Shown here piece by piece: positions 36,502 to 43,071 of a stretch of 43,071 bases of DNA (position 1 is its first letter; every line of letters begins with the position of its first letter). Below the pieces are notes generated by a model, which saw only the letters and a list, made by a program, of their open reading frames with translations, did not search any database and was not told the DNA's origin. The DNA is taken from positions 1-43,071 of the forward strand of contig NZ_MRTQ01000033.1 of NCBI RefSeq assembly GCF_001956215.1, read 5' to 3'. The translations under genes and the position numbers were made by a program. Source of the stretch: Paenibacillus sp. FSL R5-0490 (GTDB taxonomy: Bacteria > Bacillota > Bacilli > Bacillales > Cytobacillaceae).

Positions 36502-37074
36502 TTAATAAATGGCTTTAATCAAAAATTGCGCATGTGAAGAGGCGAGTTCCTTCACTTCTTCAAATGTCGTTTCCGATCTGCAATAATGCGTGACAAAGCC
36601 GTGCAAGCTTAAAAATACAGACCAAATATCCTTTATGGAAAGAGCTTCTGGAGCGAGTGAATTAATCGCTTGCGCAAAATGCATGTAGCTTTTATTTGGT
36701 CCTTCATTCAGATAGCTTTTCACATCATCATCCCGAATTAAAAACATCAGCTCATAATGCTTTTGATGGGTCAGGCCAAATTGAATATAACGGTAAAAAA
36801 TGCTGAAAAGCTTCTGTTCATTGGTATCTGCAGATTCTTTCAGCACACTGTCGAGGACCTGGTCGAGCTTTTGAAAATCGGCTTCAACCATTTCGTAAAA
36901 TAATTGAGCCTTATTTTTGAAATGATAATAGATGGCACCATGGCTGCAGTGAAGGGTGTCCGCAATTTTTCTCATGGATGCTGCGGCATATCCTTCCTGA
37001 ACAAACAGATCACGTGCTACAGAAATAATTGCTTCTTTTGTTAGTTCGTCTTGGGCTGATTTTCTTGGGCTCAT
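36502..37074 (-). CDS. TetR family transcriptional regulator
   Basis: A 190-aa repressor. ATG 37074 is chosen because GAAAGGTGATTCC precedes it; a longer in-frame start at 37140 would lie inside the promoter. The N-terminal HTH reads MRKIADTLHCSHGAIYYHFK. The C-terminal ligand domain is unassigned. A palindrome lies 17 bp before its ATG and a second one before the SDR gene, so it probably represses itself, the SDR gene and the divergent thioesterase gene. The thioesterase partner hints at an acyl-CoA or fatty-acid-like inducer. Confidence 0.88.
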   Translation of the reverse strand: MSPRKSAQDELTKEAIISVARDLFVQEGYAAASMRKIADTLHCSHGAIYYHFKNKAQLFYEMVEADFQKLDQVLDSVLKESADTNEQKLFSIFYRYIQFGLTHQKHYELMFLIRDDDVKSYLNEGPNKSYMHFAQAINSLAPEALSIKDIWSVFLSLHGFVTHYCRSETTFEEVKELASSHAQFLIKAIY

Positions 37075-37090
37075 GGAATCACCTTTCGTT

Positions 37091-37107
37091 ATTGAACACT
37101 GGTCAAT
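37091..37107. promoter_or_regulatory. TetR operator in the tetR/ykhA divergent promoter
   Basis: ATTGAACACTGGTCAAT, an imperfect palindrome. It covers the -35 box of the rightward promoter and the transcription start area of the leftward one. Confidence 0.65.
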
Positions 37108-37120
37108 AAAATTATATGAT
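37092..37120 (+). promoter_or_regulatory. Sigma-A promoter of the thioesterase gene
   Basis: TTGAAC (37092-37097), 17 nt, TATGAT (37115-37120). The -35 lies inside the TetR operator. Confidence 0.6.
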
Positions 37121-37140
37121 AAAGAGGGTATTTTTGGCAA
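37111..37140 (-). promoter_or_regulatory. Sigma-A promoter of the tetR gene
   Basis: Minus strand: TTGCCA (37140-37135), 18 nt, TATAAT (37116-37111). Its start site falls in the TetR operator. Confidence 0.6.
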
Positions 37141-37219
37141 TATTTTTTTAATATCTATCCAAATTATTTTTATTAGCCATCAGCTTTTGATATGCTTTAT
37201 TAAAACAGGAGGGAACAAC

Positions 37220-37732
37220 ATGAATGAAACAAAAACATGCAGAGAATCTTTTACGGTAAAAACAAGCATCGTGCTTCCGCCGGACACGAATACATATGGA
37301 ACATTATTCGGCGGCAAGCTAATGGCTTATATTGATGATGTGGCAGCCATCGCGGCGATGAGGCATGGAAGAAGAAATGTCGTAACCGCATCTACAGACT
37401 CTGTTGACTTTCTTCATCCGGTTTATGAAGGCAATTCAGTCTGCCTGGAGGCGTTTGTGACCTATACAGGCCGGACATCTATGGAGATTTTCGTAAAAGT
37501 AATTGCAGAAGACCTGCTGACGGGCGATCGAAATGTGTGTGCGATGTCCTTTTTGACAATGGTTGCGGTTGACGAGAATGGAAAGCCTGCTCCGGTGCCG
37601 GCAGTCGTGCCTGAGACAGACGAAGAAAAGAGCTTATATGAAACAGCAAAAGAACGGGCGGAATTCCGCAAAAAGCGGAGAAAGGACAGTGAAGCCAGAG
37701 CAAAGACCTATGGTGCAGACCTGCCCTGGTAG
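37220..37732 (+). CDS. ykhA: Acyl-CoA thioesterase, YkhA/YciA hotdog family
   Basis: A 170-aa hotdog-fold thioesterase that hydrolyses acyl-CoA to free acid and CoA. ATG 37220 follows CAGGAGGG; the longer in-frame start at 37073 overlaps tetR regulation and is rejected. Conserved segments are NTYGTLFGGKLMAYIDDVAA with the catalytic Asp region, and VDFLHPVYEGNSVCLEAFVT. Length and order match B. subtilis YkhA. Its -35 lies in the TetR operator. Confidence 0.9.
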   Translation: MNETKTCRESFTVKTSIVLPPDTNTYGTLFGGKLMAYIDDVAAIAAMRHGRRNVVTASTDSVDFLHPVYEGNSVCLEAFVTYTGRTSMEIFVKVIAEDLLTGDRNVCAMSFLTMVAVDENGKPAPVPAVVPETDEEKSLYETAKERAEFRKKRRKDSEARAKTYGADLPW

Positions 37733-37948
37733 ATAACAAAACCTATAACAGAATATCGGGGGGAGCGTTTCTCCCCGATTAAAAACTGCCCCCTCATATT
37801 TTCCCATCCGGAAGAATAATTCCACCTTTTTACACACCAGCATCTAGTAAAATAGACTTAACTTTCAGAATATTAACTCTTATTTCTTGATTATCCTTTT
37901 CCTTCCTCTTAAGTTAGACGTGTAGAACCATACTGAAGGAGGAAGATT

Positions 37949-39730
37949 ATGAAAAGATTTTTGAAAGCTAGTATTCTCATGCTTTTAAGTATTTTACTGG
38001 TTGCCGGAACCATGCCGTTAACCGGGCAGGCGAAAAAGCCGAAGCATGATGATGGCTATGGCGGATATAGCCAGGTTGATGTAGGCAGGGATGGAATGGT
38101 GGCTTCAGCTCATCCGCTTGCATCAAAAATTGGGGCAGATGTTTTGAAAAAGGGCGGTAATGCCATCGATGCGGCTGTCGCGGTCCAGTTTGCCCTCAAT
38201 GTGGTGGAACCGATGATGTCCGGAATTGGCGGCGGGGGCTTCATGATGGTCTATGATGGAAAAACGAAAGAAACCACCATCATTAACAGCCGCGAACGTG
38301 CCCCGGCCGGAGCCACACCGGATATGTTCCTGGATGAAGACGGAGATCCGATTCCATTTGCGGAGCGATCAACTGGCGGTACGGCTGTCGGTGTGCCGGG
38401 CACATTGAAAGGGCTGGAAACAGCTCTTGAAAAATGGGGAACACGCCCTATGCAGCTGCTGATCGGTCCTGCGATTAAGCTGGCAGATAAAGGTTTTCCG
38501 ATTGATTCTGTATTAGCCGATGCGATTGCCGATAATCAGGACAAGCTGGACAGAACGGCTGCCGGCAAAGTGTTTTTGCCTAAGGGTGAACCTCTTGAAG
38601 AAGGGGACCGTTTAGTACAGAAGGATCTTGCCAAAACGCTTAAAATGATTCGTTCTGGCGGAACTGACGCGTTTTATAACGGGAAAATAGCAGACGCTCT
38701 TGCAGGTGTGGTGCAGGATTTTGGAGGATCGATGACACCGGAAGATTTGGCAAAGTATGATGTAACTATTGACGAGCCTATTTGGGGAGACTATCAGGGG
38801 TATGAAATTGCGAGCATGCCGCCGCCAAGCTCTGGCGGAGTATTTTTGCTGCAGATGCTGAAGATTTTGGATGACTTCAATCTATCACAATATGATTTAA
38901 AATCCTGGGAAAAATATCACCTGCTTGCTGAAACCATGCATCTTGCTTATGCAGACCGCGCAGTATATGCAGGGGATCCGGAGTTTGTAAATGTCCCGGT
39001 CAATGGGCTCCTTCACCCTGATTATATTAAGGAGCGCCAGGAACTGATCAGCCTGGATAAAGTCAACAAAAATCCTGAAGCGGGAGATCCTTGGAAATAT
39101 GAGAACAGTGAAGCCAATTATGAAGCGGCTGAACAGCCGAATGACCGCCAATACGGTGAGACTACCCACTTTTCCGTAACGGACAGATGGGGAAATGTTG
39201 TATCTTATACGACAACCATTGAACAGGTATTCGGAACAGGAATCATGGTTCCGGGCTACGGGCTGATGCTGAATAATGAGCTGACAGATTTTGATGCCGT
39301 GCCAGGCGGGGCAAATGAAGTCCAGCCAAACAAGCGTCCTTTAAGCTCGATGACACCGACGATTGTCTTTGAAGATGGAGAGCCTGTCCTGACAGTCGGT
39401 TCACCAGGAGGCCCAACGATTATTACATCAGTACTGCAGACCATCCTTTATGCGATTGAATATGATATGGAGCTAAAAGCAGCAGTTGAGGAACCGCGGA
39501 TCTATACCAATAACCTGAATTCCTACCGCTATGAGGAAGGCATTCCGTCAGAAGCTATTAATAGGCTAAACGGAATGGGGCATAACTTCGGTCCGAGTCC
39601 GACCACAATTGGAAACGTCCAAAGTATTTTGATTGACCGTGATAAAGGTATTTTCAAAGGTGTAGCAGACTCCAGCCGCAATGGAGCTGCCATTGGCGTT
39701 GATTTGAAAGGGAAAGGAAAAAGAAAATAG
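37949..39730 (+). CDS. ggt: Gamma-glutamyltransferase (Ggt)
   Basis: A 593-aa secreted N-terminal-nucleophile hydrolase that cleaves gamma-glutamyl bonds of glutathione and poly-gamma-glutamate. A signal peptide (residues ~1-28) ends at GQAKK. The precursor autocleaves before the nucleophile Thr405 in GETTHFSV to give large and small subunits. Other family motifs are NSRERAPAGATPDMF in the gamma-glutamyl site and PLSSMTPTIV and GSPGGPTIIT in the small subunit. The ATG follows AAGGAGGAAG. Single gene with terminator. Confidence 0.94.
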   Translation: MKRFLKASILMLLSILLVAGTMPLTGQAKKPKHDDGYGGYSQVDVGRDGMVASAHPLASKIGADVLKKGGNAIDAAVAVQFALNVVEPMMSGIGGGGFMMVYDGKTKETTIINSRERAPAGATPDMFLDEDGDPIPFAERSTGGTAVGVPGTLKGLETALEKWGTRPMQLLIGPAIKLADKGFPIDSVLADAIADNQDKLDRTAAGKVFLPKGEPLEEGDRLVQKDLAKTLKMIRSGGTDAFYNGKIADALAGVVQDFGGSMTPEDLAKYDVTIDEPIWGDYQGYEIASMPPPSSGGVFLLQMLKILDDFNLSQYDLKSWEKYHLLAETMHLAYADRAVYAGDPEFVNVPVNGLLHPDYIKERQELISLDKVNKNPEAGDPWKYENSEANYEAAEQPNDRQYGETTHFSVTDRWGNVVSYTTTIEQVFGTGIMVPGYGLMLNNELTDFDAVPGGANEVQPNKRPLSSMTPTIVFEDGEPVLTVGSPGGPTIITSVLQTILYAIEYDMELKAAVEEPRIYTNNLNSYRYEEGIPSEAINRLNGMGHNFGPSPTTIGNVQSILIDRDKGIFKGVADSSRNGAAIGVDLKGKGKRK

Positions 39731-39738
39731 AGTTTATG

Positions 39739-39774
39739 AGAATAGCACCTTGCTGATAAGGTGCTATTCTTTTT
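39739..39774 (+). terminator. Terminator of ggt
   Basis: AGAATAGCACCTT pairs with AAGGTGCTATTCT in a perfect 13-bp stem, then T5. Confidence 0.9.
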
Positions 39775-39795
39775 ATCCTGCGGGGAAGCTGCCTC

Positions 39796-40293
39796 TTATA
39801 AAAACAATGCCATCAGGTCCTCATCATAGTACTTGCCATCAATCTTCAGTGCATGCCTCTCCTTGCCGTAAACCTCGAAGCCGAAAGATGCATAAAGCTT
39901 TTTAGCAGGTATATTTTCAGACATGACGGCCAGGTGGATTTGTTCCACCCCGTCCCATGAGCGGGCTTTTTCCACAGCCTTGCTGACAAGGCTCTTGCCG
40001 ATACCATTCTTTCGGGCGGACTCTGTCACGTACATCGCATATATATTGGTGCGGTGCTTCATTTTTAACCCGGTATCTCTCACTAGACTGACAACACCTA
40101 TAAGCTTCCCGTCTTCAAATGCGCCGTAGTGATAGGAGTTTTCTGTCTTAAATCTTTCTCCATACACTTCAGGAGGCCTCCCCGCTTCCTCCTCATAGCT
40201 TGAACCAAATGCTTCCGGATTCTTTTTTAATCCCTCTAATCTTAACTCTTTGTATATTTCAGCATCATCCGGGCGCAGAAGCCTAATTTCCAT
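39796..40293 (-). CDS. GNAT family N-acetyltransferase
   Basis: A 165-aa acetyl-CoA-dependent transferase. ATG 40293 lies 8 nt after AAAGGAG; a GTG 9 nt further upstream overlaps that site. The acetyl-CoA loop is ESARKNGIGKSLVSKAVEKA, and the C-terminal NIPAKKLYASFGFEVYGKE strand is typical. The substrate is unknown. Single gene. Confidence 0.88.
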   Translation of the reverse strand: MEIRLLRPDDAEIYKELRLEGLKKNPEAFGSSYEEEAGRPPEVYGERFKTENSYHYGAFEDGKLIGVVSLVRDTGLKMKHRTNIYAMYVTESARKNGIGKSLVSKAVEKARSWDGVEQIHLAVMSENIPAKKLYASFGFEVYGKERHALKIDGKYYDEDLMALFL

Positions 40294-40364
40294 CAGGTTC
40301 ACTCCTTTATTTTTTCCTAACCCTTAGATTCTCTTTACTGTGACGAAATCCTTTAGCAAAAATT

Positions 40365-40390
40365 GTTTTTCTTTGCTGTGATAAGGGAAC
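40365..40390 (+). promoter_or_regulatory. Possible sigma-B-like promoter
   Basis: GTTTTT (40365-40370), 14 nt, GGGAAC (40385-40390). It agrees with GTTTAA-N12/15-GGGTAT at 4 of 6 bases in each box. Tentative. Confidence 0.3.
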
Positions 40391-40418
40391 AGGATAAAAA
40401 AGTACAGGAGGGATCAGT

Positions 40419-40562
40419 ATGACACAGGATAACAACAAGGACTTAAAAGAGATTGTAAAAGGGCAGGATTCCCGGCAGCAGCAAGAACAGTCGTTAAAAG
40501 ATCAGGAGCGTAAGCCGGATCAGCAAAACCGTTTGAAGGACCAGGAGAATATGAGGAAGTAA
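40419..40562 (+). CDS. 47-aa hydrophilic protein
   Basis: A short ORF with AGGAGGGATC upstream and a terminator downstream. It is almost entirely Lys, Gln, Glu, Asp, Arg and Asn, with an internal repeat (SLKDQERKPDQQ / RLKDQENMRK). It has no hydrophobic core and is probably disordered. It resembles small stress or spore proteins in composition only. Family unknown. Confidence 0.7.
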   Translation: MTQDNNKDLKEIVKGQDSRQQQEQSLKDQERKPDQQNRLKDQENMRK

Positions 40563-40568
40563 TTTTTT

Positions 40569-40601
40569 AGAGGGAGCTATGAAGAGTAGCTCTCTTTTTT
40601 T
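40569..40601 (+). terminator. Terminator of the 47-aa hydrophilic gene
   Basis: GAGCTA (40574-40579) with TAGCTC (40587-40592), extended by AGAG/CTCT, followed by T7. Confidence 0.82.
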
Positions 40602-40664
40602 AAGGCTGAATTGTAAGCAATGGTTTACGCATATTGAATATACATATAAAAAGGGGGAAGCAGA

Positions 40665-40745
40665 ATGGGAGTGCTGTTTGGTTTAATTATTGCGACTCTG
40701 GTTTTCGCCTATTGCATTGACCGCAGAAGAAAGAAGATAAAGTGA
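40665..40745 (+). CDS. 26-aa single-helix membrane peptide
   Basis: ATG 40665 after AAAGGGGGAAG; the protein reads MGVLFGLIIATLVFAYCIDR then RRKKIK. One TM helix and a strongly basic tail suggest a membrane miniprotein, N-out/C-in. The stop TGA (40743-40745) lies within the structured repeat starting at 40737, so the repeat supplies the gene's end. Family unknown. Confidence 0.6.
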   Translation: MGVLFGLIIATLVFAYCIDRRRKKIK

Positions 40746-40918
40746 AACTTCAATCAGTGGGGGTGTTCCTTATCCCCCACTGATTGTTAGTCGCGTTCTA
40801 GTGTCGCTAAGATCTCCACTAGTGCTTCAATCAATCGACACTACGAACCCGATTGGTTCAACTAAGCCTCTGCTGCGCATCGGCAAGTTTCACTGTATCT
40901 CACCAATCGGGCCTTTAC
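40737..40918 (+). repeat. Structured ~180-bp dispersed repeat, copy 2
   Basis: Inverted copy of 3-185. All three helices are kept. The 13-bp stem (CAATCAGTGGGGG with CCCCCACTGATTG) differs only in its loop. The cap of the middle helix is CACTAGTG instead of CGCTAGCG, a compensatory change. GTGAAACTT (40742-40750) and AAGTTTCAC (40885-40893) are again complementary. Confidence 0.85.
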
Positions 40919-40987
40919 GGGCAGTTTGACCCCCGCTTTCCTCCTTTGATTCCTCTGAGTCTTGAAGTGGGGGTCTTACTGCCCGTT
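40917..40987. repeat. Large hairpin abutting copy 2
   Basis: CGGGCAG-ttt-GACCCCC pairs with GGGGGTC-tta-CTGCCCG around a ~34-nt loop. It starts where the shared repeat ends and is absent at the matching edge of copy 1, as far as the window shows. It is possibly a second element or a copy-specific extension. From 40988 to 41249 I see no convincing gene. Confidence 0.6.
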
Positions 40988-41249
40988 AGACTGCGATAAA
41001 CAATACAATGCAAAAAGGGATCAGCCCAAGTGAAAAACCGGGGGAGAGCTCGAATTATACGATGGGTGATAATCATTATACCGGAGGGGGACAATAGCCA
41101 TTGCGATTTCAGCAAGGCTCTTCTTTTTTTCCGGATCATGCTTTCTTAACCTGAAAATGGGAAAAGCTAAGGTTGCCTGGTTTCTATATGGCATCAAAAA
41201 GGGTATAAGGAAAACATACATATTGTAACCTTTTTAGGAGAAGTGGCCT

Positions 41250-42761
41250 ATGAAAAAAAGAAGAGTGGACTCTTTATTTGTATTTATCCTGATTGCATCA
41301 GTGTATATGATATTTTTCACGGATGCACCCTCACCCATTAAAATCGGTGCTGTCCTGCTTTATGCAGCTGTTATATTTATCAGCGCTATTTCCTTGATGC
41401 TCGAGAATCGCAGCCCTAACCAGACCTTGCTGTGGATGTATGTGCTGGTGTTTTTTCCGGTTGCCGGTTATCTGTTTTACTTGTTTTCCGGACAGCTATA
41501 TTTGAAAGGCTATTTATTTAAAAGCAAAAGAAGCCGGGACAGGGATGAATGGAAAAGGCTGATGAAAAGGGAAGAAACACCTGATATTTCATTCCTGCAG
41601 GACAGCCAGCACTGCTTTGCTAAATTCGCCAATAATGTGGCATTGACCCCGCTGAGCACCAATTCACGGGCAAATATTCTTAAAAATGGCGAGGAGACAT
41701 TTAATGAAATCAAGAAAAAGCTGCGTGAAGCAGAAGAGTTTATCCATATGGAATATTATATTTTCCGGTCTGACAGGCTTGGCAAGGAAATCATCAATAT
41801 CCTGATCGACAAAGCCAGGCAGGGAGTGGAAGTGCTGTTTATTTTTGATGCGGCAGGCAGCATGGGAATGACATTGGAAGATCTGCAGTCCATGGAGGAT
41901 GCAGGCATTAAGGTAAAGCCATTTTCTCCGCTGAAGTACGGTTTTTTTAATCAGAAATTCAACTTTAGAAACCATCGCAAAATTGTTGTTATAGATGGGA
42001 AAGTCGGCTTTGTGGGCGGACTGAATGTGGGAGTTGAATACCTGGGCGAAAATGAAAAAATCGGCTTCTGGCGTGATACTCACATGCTCCTCAAGGGGGA
42101 GGCAGTGTATACATTGCATACGGTTTTTCTCCTGGACTGGGAATATGTCAGCAAGGAAGATGTGCTGGAGGAATACCGGGATGTAAAGTATCCGATTGAT
42201 GATGATGTGCTTGATGGTGCGGTGCAGGTGGTGGCCAGCGGTCCTGACACACAGCAGGGAATTATGAGTGATCTGTATTATTCAATGATTTCCTGCGCGA
42301 CACGGTCCATTTGGATTGCCACACCTTATTTTGTCCCTGATGAATCGATTCGTACGGCGTTGAGGGTGGCGGCGGCTAAAGGAGTGGAAGTGCGCATCCT
42401 GGTCCCTGAGATCAATGACAGCTTCCTGACGCAATACGCAAGCCGGTCCTACTTTGCGGAACTGCTTCGATATGGTGTCGAGATCTATTCCTATAAAAAA
42501 GGCTTTCTCCATCAGAAGATTATTATCGTGGACGGAATCCTCGCTTCCATTGGAACGGCAAACATGGATATGCGCAGCTTCCACTTGAACTTTGAAGTTA
42601 ATGTCTTTTTATACGGCACAAGCTCCATCCGCGATCTTGTCGCCCACTATGAAGAGGACCTGGAAGAAAGTGTGAAATTAAGTCCCGTCCAATATTATAA
42701 ACGGGGATTGGCGGAAAGGTCGAAGGAATCATTTGCCCGGCTGTTTTCAGGGGTGTTGTAA
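41250..42761 (+). CDS. cls: Cardiolipin synthase (phospholipase D family)
   Basis: A 503-aa membrane enzyme that joins two phosphatidylglycerols into cardiolipin and glycerol. Two N-terminal TM helices (about 10-30 and 35-50, plus a third near 62-80) are followed by two PLD domains. The HKD motifs are NHRKIVVIDG (His242, Lys244) and LHQKIIIVDG (His421, Lys423), with FVGGLN and SIGTANMD after them. The length and ClsA-like layout match B. subtilis ClsA/YwnE-type enzymes. The ATG follows AGGAGAAG. A bidirectional terminator follows. Confidence 0.93.
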   Translation: MKKRRVDSLFVFILIASVYMIFFTDAPSPIKIGAVLLYAAVIFISAISLMLENRSPNQTLLWMYVLVFFPVAGYLFYLFSGQLYLKGYLFKSKRSRDRDEWKRLMKREETPDISFLQDSQHCFAKFANNVALTPLSTNSRANILKNGEETFNEIKKKLREAEEFIHMEYYIFRSDRLGKEIINILIDKARQGVEVLFIFDAAGSMGMTLEDLQSMEDAGIKVKPFSPLKYGFFNQKFNFRNHRKIVVIDGKVGFVGGLNVGVEYLGENEKIGFWRDTHMLLKGEAVYTLHTVFLLDWEYVSKEDVLEEYRDVKYPIDDDVLDGAVQVVASGPDTQQGIMSDLYYSMISCATRSIWIATPYFVPDESIRTALRVAAAKGVEVRILVPEINDSFLTQYASRSYFAELLRYGVEIYSYKKGFLHQKIIIVDGILASIGTANMDMRSFHLNFEVNVFLYGTSSIRDLVAHYEEDLEESVKLSPVQYYKRGLAERSKESFARLFSGVL

Positions 42762-42788
42762 AAAAGTGCCATTGATGTGGCACTTTTT
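42761..42788. terminator. Terminator of cls
   Basis: AAAAAGTGCCA-ttgatg-TGGCACTTTTT perfect 11-bp stem with T-runs on both strands. Confidence 0.9.
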
Positions 42789-42818
42789 TTGTGTGGAGGG
42801 GTGCTGCTTTTATAATCT

Positions 42819-43071
42819 GCAAATAGAAGAGGGGACTTGCAAATAGAATAGTGGAATTTGCAAATAGATAGGTAAAATGCAAACAGAGATCCGGAACCTG
42901 CAAATAGATGAGCAAATTTGCAAATAGTCCAGCCGAAATTACAAATAGATGAGCGAACTTGCAAATAGACCAGCCCAACTTGCAAATAGATAGGTAAATG
43001 CAAATAGAAACCCGGAACCTGCAAATAGATGAGCAAGCCCGCAAATAGACCAACCGAAATTACAAATAGAT
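42819..43071. repeat. Nested 20-21-bp minisatellite
   Basis: Thirteen units of core GCAAATAG begin at 42819, 42839, 42860, 42879, 42900, 42920, 42941, 42961, 42982, 43000, 43021, 43041 and 43062, mostly 20-21 bp apart (18 and 19 once each). Units 3-7 and 9-13 form a higher-order repeat of about 121 bp. The array continues past the window edge. No gene is seen here. Confidence 0.88.

Noticed and set aside
37755..37779. GC-rich hairpin after ykhA as a terminator
   Set aside because: The stem is good but no T-run follows on either strand.
40915..41221. Two minus-strand ORFs between repeat copy 2 and cls
   Set aside because: They overlap in different frames, have weak ribosome sites, run into the hairpin, and have unremarkable composition. 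A decayed small gene is possible but not supportable.
42598..43053. Minus-strand ORFs with repeated ICKFAHLF-like peptides over the right-edge array
   Set aside because: They arise from translating the 20-21-bp repeats; frame shifts between 20- and 21-bp units, there is no ribosome site, and they overlap cls.
42819..43071. CRISPR array
   Set aside because: The conserved part is only about 8 bp, the spacers are 10-13 bp and themselves repeated at 121 bp, and no cas gene is present.

Overview
The window looks like chromosomal DNA of an endospore-forming Firmicute of the family Bacillaceae, close to Bacillus/Cytobacillus. This rests on moderate A+T content, strong AGGAGG-type ribosome sites, frequent TTG starts, a GerA-type spore germination receptor operon, a SpoVB/YkvU-like flippase, a LiaIH-FSR envelope-stress locus, an immune inhibitor A protease and many genes with B. 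subtilis counterparts (hemAT, yfkN, yfmL, yhfW, ykhA, ggt, corA, cls). I cannot fix the species. No rRNA, tRNA, CRISPR, prophage or transposase gene was seen. Most of it is ordinary core and niche chromosome.

Layout. 1-185 is a structured ~180-bp repeat whose inverted copy lies at 40737-40918. 303-9686 is a + strand run: haem-based aerotaxis receptor, a YfkN-like cyclic nucleotide phosphodiesterase that has lost its second catalytic domain, InhA protease, a YfmL-type RNA helicase, an amidase and a 44-aa probable spore protein behind a sigma-G-like promoter. 9737-10181 is a gene-free block of 21-bp repeats split by a common Bacillus 129-bp interspersed repeat. 10246-11772 (-) encodes a YhfW FAD/Rieske oxidoreductase. 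11980-16150 is a germination receptor operon in D-B-A-C order with TTGA stop/start overlaps. 16277-21719 holds metabolic, repair and membrane genes: a Cys/Met PLP enzyme, an Fpg-like glycosylase, an RraA-like protein, a VanW protein and an M50-like protein lacking its catalytic Glu. 21973-25580 is liaI-liaH-(terminator)-liaF-liaS-liaR without liaG.

25695-31838 holds a CDF cation transporter, a long TspO-like protein, and a complete sigma-54 module: a PAS-AAA+ activator, a near-consensus -24/-12 promoter, a class III aminotransferase and a YjiH-family transporter. 31975-35466 encodes a SpoVB/YkvU-like flippase, a TrkA-C membrane protein, a small anchored protein and CorA. 35477-37732 is a TetR-controlled group (SDR, TetR, YkhA thioesterase) tied together by two matching palindromic operators. 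37949-42761 has gamma-glutamyltransferase, a GNAT, two tiny genes, the second structured repeat and cardiolipin synthase. The right edge (42819-43071) is a nested minisatellite that runs off the window.

How the parts work together. Several genes serve the envelope under stress (Lia, cardiolipin synthase, VanW, M50-like). Several serve the spore cycle (Ger operon, SpoVB-like, the 44-aa gene). Others scavenge peptides, nucleotides or amines (InhA, Ggt, YfkN-like, the sigma-54 aminotransferase operon). The least explained signals are non-coding: the covarying structured repeat and the two 20-21-bp arrays.
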